A DNA stretch of 5,525 nt. Source: Nitrospirae bacterium RBG_16_43_11 (GTDB taxonomy: Bacteria; Nitrospirota; 9FT-COMBO-42-15; HDB-SIOI813). A program made the position numbers and the translations under genes. The stretch covers positions 527 through 6,051 of the forward strand of contig MHEI01000008.1 in the NCBI GenBank assembly GCA_001805165.1, written 5' to 3'. Below are positions 1 to 5,320 of this stretch, in pieces. The notes beneath the pieces were generated by a model. That model was not told the origin of the DNA. It worked only from the letters and a program-made list of their open reading frames with translations, and did no database searches. Positions within the stretch are counted from its first letter, which is position 1. Each line of letters starts with the position of its first letter.

Positions 1-1
1 G

Positions 2-61
2 GCGATTATTGCGTCTATCCTTTTTCTTGTCTTTTTCTGGAGGCGCCAGACAGTGATGTGA
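2..61 (+). CDS. C-terminal end of an upstream gene ending in a membrane segment (partial)
   Basis: The window opens inside a reading frame that ends with TGA at 59-61. The 19 visible residues are a run of hydrophobic residues (AIIASILFLVFF) followed by WRRQTVM. This is the usual look of a C-terminal transmembrane helix with a short positively charged cytoplasmic tail. Of the three forward frames, this is the one that gives a membrane-like tail followed by a stop just before the next promoter. Too little is present to name the protein. It could be the last helix of a polytopic membrane protein or a tail anchor. Confidence 0.5.
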   Translation, partial: AIIASILFLVFFWRRQTVM

Positions 62-98
62 AGCTAAAGCGTATTCGAATTTGATAGAAGATCATCTG

Positions 99-127
99 TT
101 GCCTTTCCGCCTTTCGTAGACTATAAT
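99..127 (+). promoter_or_regulatory. Sigma70-type promoter for the CDF transporter gene
   Basis: A -35-like TTGCCT (99-104, 4 of 6 to TTGACA) and a perfect TATAAT (122-127) are separated by 17 bp, the optimal spacing. The -10 box ends only 7 bp before the ATG at 135. Transcription would therefore be expected to start at about 134-135, at or next to the first base of the start codon. No Shine-Dalgarno sequence lies between the -10 box and the ATG, which fits a leaderless mRNA. Confidence 0.6.
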
Positions 128-134
128 AGCAACG

Positions 135-1019
135 ATGAATTCTTATGTTTCCGTAAGAAAAATCCTCACTTACACACTCCTTTTAAACATGGTTGTTGCC
201 CTCGCTAAACTTTTCTACGGTCATATGACAGAATCTTTGAGCATGGTCGCGGATGGCTATCATTCGTTCTTTGACGGTACATCTAATGTGGTCGGGCTTG
301 TAGGCATATGGCTTGCCTATAACCCGCCTGATAAAGACCACCCCTACGGCCACAAGAAATATGAGACACTGGCGTTACTTGGTATATCTATCCTTCTGTT
401 CCTTACATGCTATCAGGTCCTGCAGGCTGCGTATTTAAGATTCAGGGATTCAATTATTCCGGATGTTACGGTTTTCAGTTTTTTAGTAATGTTTGTTACT
501 ATGGGGATAAATATATTTGTTATGATGTGGGAGCGCAAAAAAGGTAAGGAGTTGAAGAGTGAGATACTTATATCTGACTCCATGCACACGAGGAGTGACA
601 TATTTGCTTCTATGGCAGTTCTGATCAGTCTTGCTGCTGTTTATATCGGGGTACCGGTAATAGATCCTTTAGCAGCCTTTGTTATAGCGATACTTATAGG
701 TAAGACAGGTTTTGAGATACTTCTTGAGTCTACAAAGGTGTTGAGTGATTATTTCAGGTTAAGCCCGATCCGTATAAGGGATGTAGCACTCAAGGTTGAC
801 GGGGTTCAGGAGTGTCATGATATCAGGTCACGTGGTACTGCCAATGATGTCTTTGTTGATTTAAGACTTCATGTACCCTCAGATATGGATATTTCGGCGG
901 CCCACGAGTTAGCGCATCAGGTAGAGGGCCGGATAAAAAAAGAGTTTACGGAAGTTACTGAAGTTGTGGTACATATAGAGCCGGACAATAAGATGGCGGG
1001 CAGCAGAGGTGAGACTTAA
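135..1019 (+). CDS. Cation diffusion facilitator (CDF) family metal efflux transporter
   Basis: This 294-residue inner-membrane protein is predicted to export a divalent metal such as zinc or iron(II) in exchange for protons. Family marks are clear. In the second membrane helix H43 and D47 (ADGYHSFFDG), and in the fifth H151 and D155 (SMHTRSDIF), form the transport site. D66, H69 and H73 (DKDHPYGHKKYE) match the site-B loop of E. coli YiiP. DPLAA at 178-182 lies in helix 6. The cytoplasmic domain (about 210-284) keeps ligands equivalent to the YiiP dimer site: H228, H246, H257, H280, with E282 in HIEP where YiiP has Asp. Site A is H/D rather than D/D as in YiiP; in studied members this favours zinc over cadmium, so zinc is the best guess. 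Length is normal. The start at 135 gives the full first helix, but there is no ribosome-binding site and the promoter lies directly upstream. The substrate remains an inference. Confidence 0.93.
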   Translation: MNSYVSVRKILTYTLLLNMVVALAKLFYGHMTESLSMVADGYHSFFDGTSNVVGLVGIWLAYNPPDKDHPYGHKKYETLALLGISILLFLTCYQVLQAAYLRFRDSIIPDVTVFSFLVMFVTMGINIFVMMWERKKGKELKSEILISDSMHTRSDIFASMAVLISLAAVYIGVPVIDPLAAFVIAILIGKTGFEILLESTKVLSDYFRLSPIRIRDVALKVDGVQECHDIRSRGTANDVFVDLRLHVPSDMDISAAHELAHQVEGRIKKEFTEVTEVVVHIEPDNKMAGSRGET

Positions 1020-1033
1020 GAGATAGAATCAGT

Positions 1034-1068
1034 GTCAGAACCAAGAAACAAGAAGTCAGAAGTTAGAG
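1034..1068 (+). repeat. Degenerate 7-bp tandem repeat, five units
   Basis: Five consecutive 7-base units in one register fill most of the gap between the CDF gene and pdxA: GTCAGAA (1034-1040), CCAAGAA (1041-1047), ACAAGAA (1048-1054), GTCAGAA (1055-1061) and GTTAGAG (1062-1068). The first and fourth are identical, and all share AG at positions 4-5 followed by A. The last unit runs into the pdxA ribosome-binding site. The strand is purine-rich and no hairpin forms. It may be a short intergenic microsatellite-like element. A biased composition that only mimics a repeat is possible. Confidence 0.45.
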
Positions 1069-1074
1069 GGAGGG
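1066..1074 (+). promoter_or_regulatory. Ribosome-binding site of pdxA
   Basis: GAGGGAGGG lies 4 bases before the ATG at 1079. It is a strong purine-rich Shine-Dalgarno match and fixes the start, which also gives the conserved PdxA N-terminus. Confidence 0.7.
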
Positions 1075-1078
1075 ATAT

Positions 1079-2086
1079 ATGGCTGCTGTTTTAAGACCTA
1101 TAATCGGGATTACAATGGGGGACCCTGCCGGTATCGGGCCTGAGATTATTGTTAAGGCCATTCTTGAATATGATATTAATAAAATCTGCCGCCCCATAGT
1201 GATAGGTGATGCAGGTGTTATAAAAAATATTCTTAAGACCTGTAAACTTAGCGCAGAAATAAAAACTATAAAGAAGATTGGAAATCCTCCGGCAGGGACA
1301 GGAAAGATTGAGATTATAGACCTCAATAATGTTGATATAAAGAATCTTAAGGCTGGTGTACCAGGCAAGACGTGCGGCGCTGCTGCTGTAGCTTACATAA
1401 AAAGGGCTGCTGAGCTTGCCCTCTCAAAGGAGATAGATGCAGTAACTACTGCTCCCATAAATAAAGAGATAATAAATGCGGCAGGTTTTAAATATCCGGG
1501 GCATACGGAACTCCTTGCAGAATTGGCCGGCACGAAGGACTTTGGCCTGATGATGGTCGGTGGTGGTCTGCGGGTTATACTTGTTACAACCCACATGGCA
1601 TTAAAAGAGGTATTTAAACACATAAAAAAGAACAACGTACTCAGAACGATCCGTCTTGCCCATAAGGCCATGGGATATTTCCAAACAAAGACACCCAGGA
1701 TTGCAGTCGCTGCCCTTAACCCGCATGCCGGCGAAGGGAGATTGTTTGGTACAGAGGAGTGGGATGAGATCATGCCTGCTATAATTGAAGCACGGGGAGA
1801 AGGGTTGGAAGTAAGTGACCCGCTTCCGGCAGACACACTTTTCCATAAGGCAAAAGAGGGTTACTATGATATTGTAGTTGCCATGTATCACGACCAGGGA
1901 TTGATACCATTAAAGCTACTTGCCTTTGGAAGGGCTGTTAATGTAACAGTTGGATTGCCATTCATAAGGACTTCTGTAGACCATGGTACTGCATATGATA
2001 TAGCAGGAAAAGACTGTGCAGACCCGAGGAGCTTGATAGAAGCGCTGAAAATGGCAGTAGAAATGGTGGGGTTTACTCATGCATGA
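1079..2086 (+). CDS. pdxA: 4-hydroxythreonine-4-phosphate dehydrogenase PdxA
   Basis: PdxA oxidises 4-phosphohydroxy-L-threonine with NAD(P)+. The product decarboxylates to the aminoacetone phosphate that PdxJ condenses with deoxyxylulose phosphate to make pyridoxine phosphate, so this organism should use the DXP-dependent vitamin B6 route in the cytoplasm. The 335 residues match the family length (E. coli 329). Visible marks are ITMGDPAGIGPE at 11-22; TTAPINK at 123-129; GHTE at 141-144, whose H142 and T143 bind substrate in the family; and the three metal-ligand histidines H172 (VTTHMAL), H216 (LNPHAGE) and H271 (YHDQG). K279, N288 and R297 match the E. coli substrate-binding residues K274, N283 and R292. 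TSVDHGTAYDIAG lies near the end. The last codons overlap rsmA by 8 bp, so the two are probably translationally coupled. The gene appears intact. A PdxA2-type paralog acting on another phosphorylated acid cannot be fully excluded, but the rsmA linkage supports true PdxA. Confidence 0.96.
   Translation: MAAVLRPIIGITMGDPAGIGPEIIVKAILEYDINKICRPIVIGDAGVIKNILKTCKLSAEIKTIKKIGNPPAGTGKIEIIDLNNVDIKNLKAGVPGKTCGAAAVAYIKRAAELALSKEIDAVTTAPINKEIINAAGFKYPGHTELLAELAGTKDFGLMMVGGGLRVILVTTHMALKEVFKHIKKNNVLRTIRLAHKAMGYFQTKTPRIAVAALNPHAGEGRLFGTEEWDEIMPAIIEARGEGLEVSDPLPADTLFHKAKEGYYDIVVAMYHDQGLIPLKLLAFGRAVNVTVGLPFIRTSVDHGTAYDIAGKDCADPRSLIEALKMAVEMVGFTHA
2065..2071 (+). promoter_or_regulatory. Ribosome-binding site of rsmA inside the pdxA end
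   Basis: GGTGGGG ends 7 bases before the ATG at 2079 and lies within the pdxA coding sequence. It supports the start at 2079, which overlaps the pdxA stop (2084-2086). Confidence 0.6.
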
Positions 2087-2909
2087 AGATAAGCCGGGTC
2101 GCCCTAAAAAGCATCTTGGACAGCACTTCCTGCAGGACCCTGAAATAATCTCCAGGATAATCCGGACTGCTGACGTAAACAAGGAAGATGTTATCGTTGA
2201 GATAGGTCCGGGCAGGGGAGCTCTTACGTTCAGGTTGGCTGAGATGGCCTCTGAGGTCATTGCTATCGAGATAGACCATTCAATAGTTGAAAGTCTGAAT
2301 GAACGTGCAGCCTCATATCCAAACCTTTCAATAGTGGAGGCAGATGCACTGCGATTTCACTATCATGAGATCGGCACAAGGTTTAAGGTCGTGGCAAACC
2401 TCCCGTACTATATTTCCACCCCGATACTTTTTCGCCTCATAGAGCTAAGTGATATGGTTACGTCAATGACGATTATGCTCCAGAAAGAGGTGGCTAAGCG
2501 AGTAGTAGCAGCTCCAAACAGTAAGGATTACGGTATACTATCCATCGCTGTTCAGTTTTATGCTGTTCCTGAGATTGCATTTAATATATCCCGCAAGTCA
2601 TTTTATCCCGAACCTAAGGTTGACTCTTCAGTTCTTAAGATCGTGCCGAGAGAAAAGGTTGCTGTAGATGTAAGAAATGAAGGGCTTTTCTGGGGCCTGA
2701 TCAAGTCAGCCTTTTACTATCGAAGAAAGACACTGCTTAATTCCCTGGCTTTATCAGGCCACAGTAAGGAGATTATCAAAAATGTACTTGAATTTGCAGG
2801 GATAGATCAAAACAAACGACCGGAACAGGTAAGTATGGAGGAATGGGGGAAGATAGCCGATACGCTTATGGAGTTTATGCTGTCGCAGCAGAAAAGGATG
2901 AAGTTCTAA
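2079..2909 (+). CDS. rsmA: 16S rRNA dimethyladenosine methyltransferase RsmA (KsgA)
   Basis: RsmA transfers four methyl groups from S-adenosylmethionine to two adjacent adenines (A1518 and A1519 in E. coli numbering) near the 3' end of 16S rRNA, a late checkpoint in small-subunit assembly. The 276 residues match the family (E. coli 273). In order: the N-terminal KKHLGQHFL at 10-18; SAM motif I EIGPGRGALT at 41-50; acidic E64 (IAIEID) at the end of strand 2; D88 (EADAL) contacting the adenine of SAM; the catalytic NLPYYIST at 108-115; the QKEVAKR helix at 135-141; FYPEPKVDS at 175-183; and the C-terminal helical domain with RRKTLLNSL (215-223) and RPEQVS (247-252). It overlaps pdxA by 8 bp, and the next gene begins 24 bp after its stop. 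No residue looks missing. The NLPY motif and the housekeeping context argue for RsmA over an Erm-type resistance methylase. Confidence 0.97.
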   Translation: MHEDKPGRPKKHLGQHFLQDPEIISRIIRTADVNKEDVIVEIGPGRGALTFRLAEMASEVIAIEIDHSIVESLNERAASYPNLSIVEADALRFHYHEIGTRFKVVANLPYYISTPILFRLIELSDMVTSMTIMLQKEVAKRVVAAPNSKDYGILSIAVQFYAVPEIAFNISRKSFYPEPKVDSSVLKIVPREKVAVDVRNEGLFWGLIKSAFYYRRKTLLNSLALSGHSKEIIKNVLEFAGIDQNKRPEQVSMEEWGKIADTLMEFMLSQQKRMKF

Positions 2910-2918
2910 TTGTTTAAC

Positions 2919-2925
2919 GAGGGGG
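2919..2925 (+). promoter_or_regulatory. Ribosome-binding site deciding the start of the OmpH-like gene
   Basis: GAGGGGG ends 8 bases before the ATG at 2934. It selects this ATG over an in-frame TTG at 2910, which sits directly against the rsmA stop and has no site of its own. Confidence 0.75.
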
Positions 2926-2933
2926 AATATATT

Positions 2934-3467
2934 ATGAAAAAGGGAGTAGTAGTTCTTGTGTGGATTATGTTGGTATCACTGATTTATGTAGTGCCGTCGG
3001 ATGCTGCTGATAAGGCTGATTCAGTAAAGATTGGTGTAGTGGATATGCAGAAGGTGTTACTTGAATCAAAGGGCGGGAAGGATGCAAAGGTGCAATTTGA
3101 AACTGAAATGACTGAGAAAAAGAAATCTGTTGCCGAGAAGGAAGGAATTCTGAAAAAACTGCGTTCGGAGATAGCTAAAGGTGGAATTACAGATGCAGAA
3201 AAGAAGGAGAAAGAGGATACATTCCAGAAAGAGGCGAGAGAGTTGAGACGGTTGAGAGAAGAGGCAGAGGCCGGATTGAAAGAAATGGATAAAACGATCA
3301 CATCAAAATTGCTTGGTGAGATACGTGATGTGATAACAAAAGTCGGAGAAGAAGGAAAGTATACAATAATACTTGAGAAGGATGCCAGTGTCCTGTACAT
3401 GCCTGATTCTATAAATATGACTAGTAAGGTTATCGAGAACTATGATAAACAGAAGGCTAAGAAGTAA
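2934..3467 (+). CDS. OmpH/Skp family periplasmic chaperone
   Basis: This is predicted to be an exported chaperone that holds unfolded outer-membrane proteins in the periplasm, as Skp does as a trimer. With the start at 2934 it has 177 residues (E. coli Skp precursor 161). Residues 1-24 form a signal peptide: MKK, a hydrophobic core, and PSDA before a likely cleavage at A24 or A25. The mature part opens with KIGVVDMQKVLLES (32-45), the hallmark first strand of the family. A long charged helix rich in K, E and R follows (about 46-135), the coiled-coil tentacle. YTIILEKDASVLYMPDSI (143-160) is the strand pair that closes the body. E/K content is high and there is no cysteine in the mature part. 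It lies 24 bp after rsmA and 4 bp before a SurA-like gene, so two envelope chaperones are linked. The family call is firm; which client proteins it serves is inferred. Confidence 0.88.
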   Translation: MKKGVVVLVWIMLVSLIYVVPSDAADKADSVKIGVVDMQKVLLESKGGKDAKVQFETEMTEKKKSVAEKEGILKKLRSEIAKGGITDAEKKEKEDTFQKEARELRRLREEAEAGLKEMDKTITSKLLGEIRDVITKVGEEGKYTIILEKDASVLYMPDSINMTSKVIENYDKQKAKK

Positions 3468-3471
3468 CGAC

Positions 3472-4053
3472 GTGAAGAGATCTCAGACTCTTTTCGTTAT
3501 CCTTTCTGTCATATTGATTTCTATTATTACATCATGTGGCGGACAGAAACAGAATGAAGAGGCTGTAGCTACAGTAAATGGAGCGCCTGTTTTATTGAAG
3601 GAGTTTCAGAAAGATCTTGCCATATATGCCAACAGGAATCCTGATTTTAAATTAGACACCCAATCTGTAGAAGATCATCTCGATATGTTCATTGATAAAC
3701 AACTTATGATACAGGAAGCAACGAAGATGGGACTTGCAAAGGACGATAGGTTCCTTGAGACGATTAAGAGATTCTGGGAGCAGACACTTATAAGGGAATT
3801 GATAGATGCAAAGAGCTCGGAATGGCGCGACAAGCTTTTCGTAACAGAAGATGAGATACAGAGCCATTATCAGGAAATAAAATCAGGGGCAATCCCAAAG
3901 CCTCCGCTGAAAGACGTCCATGATGAAATTAAAACTTCACTCCTTGAGCAAAAGAAACAGAAGGCGATGGAGGAGTGGTTGAAAGAGGCCAGAAAAGGCG
4001 CATCAATTAAGATTGATGCGAGGGGTTTACAAAGGATATTTTCAAATGAGTAG
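3472..4053 (+). CDS. SurA-like chaperone lipoprotein lacking a parvulin domain
   Basis: With a GTG start at 3472 this is a 193-residue exported protein, probably a periplasmic folding factor. Residues 1-22 look like a lipoprotein signal: MKRSQ, a hydrophobic stretch, then IITSC with C22 as the lipidated cysteine. VATVNGAPVLLKEFQKDL (32-49) and FIDKQLMIQEATKMGL (73-88) are typical of the SurA/PrsA N-terminal domain. VTEDEIQSHYQEI (124-136) is the hinge where family members usually pass into a rotamase domain. Here a short proline-containing link (IPKPPL, 141-146) leads straight to the closing helix VHDEIKTSLLEQKKQKAMEEWL (149-170) and the final strand ASIKI (177-181). The roughly 100-residue peptidyl-prolyl isomerase domain is absent, while both parts of the chaperone core remain. 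An in-frame ATG at 3442 would lie inside the previous gene and put a long charged tail before the signal; GTG fits better, with a weak GAAG (3461-3464) upstream. The 3' end overlaps the next gene by 8 bp. Confidence 0.75.
   Translation: MKRSQTLFVILSVILISIITSCGGQKQNEEAVATVNGAPVLLKEFQKDLAIYANRNPDFKLDTQSVEDHLDMFIDKQLMIQEATKMGLAKDDRFLETIKRFWEQTLIRELIDAKSSEWRDKLFVTEDEIQSHYQEIKSGAIPKPPLKDVHDEIKTSLLEQKKQKAMEEWLKEARKGASIKIDARGLQRIFSNE
3999..4020 (+). other. Perfect 9-bp stem-loop just upstream of the HAMP gene's ribosome-binding site
   Basis: CGCATCAAT (3999-4007) and ATTGATGCG (4012-4020) are exact reverse complements around a TAAG loop. The hairpin lies in the last codons of the SurA-like gene, 10 bases before the AAAGGA at 4031-4036 and 25 bases before the next start codon. 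No T-run follows, so it is not a classical terminator. It could tune translation or stabilise the message. A chance inverted repeat of this size in 5.5 kb is possible. Confidence 0.4.
4031..4036 (+). promoter_or_regulatory. Ribosome-binding site deciding the start of the HAMP gene
   Basis: AAAGGA ends 9 bases before the ATG at 4046 and lies inside the SurA-like gene. It supports 4046 over the upstream in-frame TTG (4013) and ATG (4016), which fall in the stem-loop and have no good site. Confidence 0.6.
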
Positions 4054-4657
4054 ACCAATATTCAGGCGGCGTAACTATTTCATCAGCAGAGATTTTCAGG
4101 TACGTTTCACAATCAAATTCCTGATAGTCATTGTTATAGAGGCAATTCTTGCGATAGGACTGTTCATGTATCTCTCCAGAGGTACGCTTACCACCGGCTT
4201 CATAGGTTCTGACTTCAGGATTGCAAGGACATCAGAGTTTTTCCTGCCGACACTTTTAGTGTCAAACCTCATCATAATTGGTATTACAGCGATAATAGGC
4301 ATCGCAGTTCTGATCTATATGTCACACAGGATAGCAGGCCCCTTATACCGCTTTGAAAAGATACTGACAGATATAGGAAGGGGAGACCTTACTCAGAGGT
4401 TCAAATTAAGAGACAAAGACCAGTTGTCAGAGTTATCTGAAAGTATTACCGAACTGACAACTACTATGGATAAGAGGATCAGTGATATAAAACTCAGGGC
4501 ACATGATCTTACCGGGCTTCTGCAGGAGATACAGACAACAGTACCTTCCAAACCATCGGACAGTAAGGAGCTTGAAAATCTGCTGAGGGAAGTCTCCGAA
4601 AATATTCAGGCTTTAGAGGAGGTTGTAAACTATTTCAAGACCTCGGAAAACCGATAA
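4046..4657 (+). CDS. Two-helix inner-membrane protein with a HAMP domain and no output domain
   Basis: This 203-residue protein has a basic N-terminus (FRRRNYFISRDFQ, 6-18), a first membrane helix at about 22-43 and a second at about 68-92. The roughly 24-residue loop between them faces the periplasm by the positive-inside rule. The HAMP domain follows at about 93-145: SHRIAGPLYRFEK (93-105) with the conserved proline, then GRGDLTQRF (111-119), LRDKDQLSEL (121-130) and a second amphipathic helix. The remaining C-terminus (146-203) is helical and charged. No histidine kinase, methyl-accepting or GGDEF/EAL domain is present, so it resembles the front half of a signal transducer with no enzyme. 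Proteins with this short N-terminal basic, FQ-containing motif plus HAMP are, from memory, common in deltaproteobacteria and relatives. It overlaps the SurA-like gene by 8 bp and ends 7 bp before a protease-like gene. A role in sensing or scaffolding is inferred; the partner is unknown. Confidence 0.8.
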   Translation: MSRPIFRRRNYFISRDFQVRFTIKFLIVIVIEAILAIGLFMYLSRGTLTTGFIGSDFRIARTSEFFLPTLLVSNLIIIGITAIIGIAVLIYMSHRIAGPLYRFEKILTDIGRGDLTQRFKLRDKDQLSELSESITELTTTMDKRISDIKLRAHDLTGLLQEIQTTVPSKPSDSKELENLLREVSENIQALEEVVNYFKTSENR

Positions 4658-4664
4658 TCCCCCT

Positions 4665-5219
4665 TTGTCCTTCTTTAATATTACACTATCTTACCTTGCC
4701 GTTATATTTATACTGATATCTCCACTTTCTGTCTTCGCCTGTGATGGCTGGCCTAAAAGTTTGGATACTAATTATACTTCGATCTGTTATTCCGATGAAA
4801 AAGGTCTCCAAAGGTTCACCAGGAGTATAGGTAAAAGCACCTCTTTCTTTAGTGAAAGTACTGAAAAGAATCCATCAGCAACAAGAGAAAGAGTTGATTT
4901 ATTAGTTGACAGGGTAAGCAGATTACTGGACATGTATCCATTAGACCTGCATTTCAATATATACGTTCATCAGACTCACAAAGATGTAGGAAATTCTTAT
5001 GTGCGCCTGTCAACTCTTGGTGTCTACGGACGTGTACCGGTTGCATTTTATTCACACAAAAACAAGGCGGTTTATATTTCGATTGAGAATATAAGTGCAG
5101 GTATACTGGCCCATGAGATTGCACATGCAATAATAAATTTCTACTTCCCTGAATCGCCTCCTGAAAGGATGCAGGAGATATTGGCACAGTATGTGGATAA
5201 ACATTTGTGGGAAGAATAG
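4665..5219 (+). CDS. Exported HExxH zinc metalloprotease-like protein (gluzincin type), TTG start
   Basis: The predicted product is 184 residues. Residues 1-25 form a signal peptide (hydrophobic 7-19, then SVFA before C26), so it acts outside the inner membrane. The catalytic motif is AHEIAHAII at 149-157: H150 and H154 bind zinc and E151 is the base. A second motif, MQEILAQYV at 169-177, resembles the W-x-x-EG-x-A-x-Y segment of peptidase MA-like gluzincins, so E171 is the likely third zinc ligand (HExxH, 16 residues, E). VFACD could be read as a loose lipobox with C26 lipidated, but Phe at -2 is unusual; C26 and C41 could instead pair. TTG at 4665 is the only start that keeps the signal peptide. 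No Shine-Dalgarno is visible, so translation probably depends on coupling to the HAMP gene 7 bp upstream. The compact size leaves little beyond a catalytic core. Proteolysis is supported by motifs only; the substrate is unknown. Confidence 0.7.
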   Translation: MSFFNITLSYLAVIFILISPLSVFACDGWPKSLDTNYTSICYSDEKGLQRFTRSIGKSTSFFSESTEKNPSATRERVDLLVDRVSRLLDMYPLDLHFNIYVHQTHKDVGNSYVRLSTLGVYGRVPVAFYSHKNKAVYISIENISAGILAHEIAHAIINFYFPESPPERMQEILAQYVDKHLWEE

Positions 5220-5233
5220 GCCTCAAATTTCAA

Positions 5234-5261
5234 TTGTCCATTCCATTCTATCTGGTATAAA
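5234..5261 (+). promoter_or_regulatory. Candidate sigma70 promoter with extended -10 before the last gene
   Basis: TTGTCC (5234-5239, 4 of 6 to TTGACA) and TATAAA (5256-5261, 5 of 6) are 16 bp apart. TGG directly before the -10 gives the extended -10 TGn signature. Transcription would start near 5268, leaving a leader of about 50 bases before the ATG at 5321. It lies in the only gap of about 100 bp in the second half of the window, consistent with a new transcription unit. No terminator hairpin is visible in the gap. Confidence 0.45.
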
Positions 5262-5310
5262 TTTTGCAACTCAATAATACGGTAAGTTTTCTGAAGTCAT
5301 ATCATGAACC

Positions 5311-5316
5311 AGGGGG
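5311..5316 (+). promoter_or_regulatory. Ribosome-binding site of the last gene
   Basis: AGGGGG lies 4 bases before the ATG at 5321. It favours this start over an ATG at 5304, which is in another frame and reaches a stop after about 27 codons. Confidence 0.6.
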
Positions 5317-5320
5317 CAAT

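Noticed and set aside
1393..1836. Minus-strand open frame of 147 codons inside pdxA
   Set aside because: It lies fully opposite a clearly conserved PdxA coding region, shows no recognisable motif, and reads as a composition shadow of the real gene.
2694..2760. Inverted repeat GGCCTGAT / ATCAGGCC inside rsmA
   Set aside because: The 8-bp arms are 51 bases apart within a conserved coding region and the match does not extend. This is expected by chance.
2910..2933. TTG at 2910 as the start of the OmpH-like gene
   Set aside because: It has no ribosome-binding site and would add acidic residues ahead of the signal peptide. ATG at 2934 has GAGGGGG at the right distance.
2984..3400. Minus-strand open frame of 138 codons inside the OmpH-like gene
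   Set aside because: Its serine- and phenylalanine-rich translation is what the reverse of a K/E-rich coiled coil gives. The + strand has a signal peptide, family motifs and a strong ribosome-binding site.
3442..3471. ATG at 3442 as the start of the SurA-like gene
   Set aside because: It would overlap the OmpH-like gene by 26 bp and lengthen the charged part of the lipoprotein signal. GTG at 3472 gives a standard signal.
5220..5320. Possible rho-independent terminator after the protease gene
   Set aside because: No GC-rich stem followed by a T-run could be found in this gap, so none is annotated.
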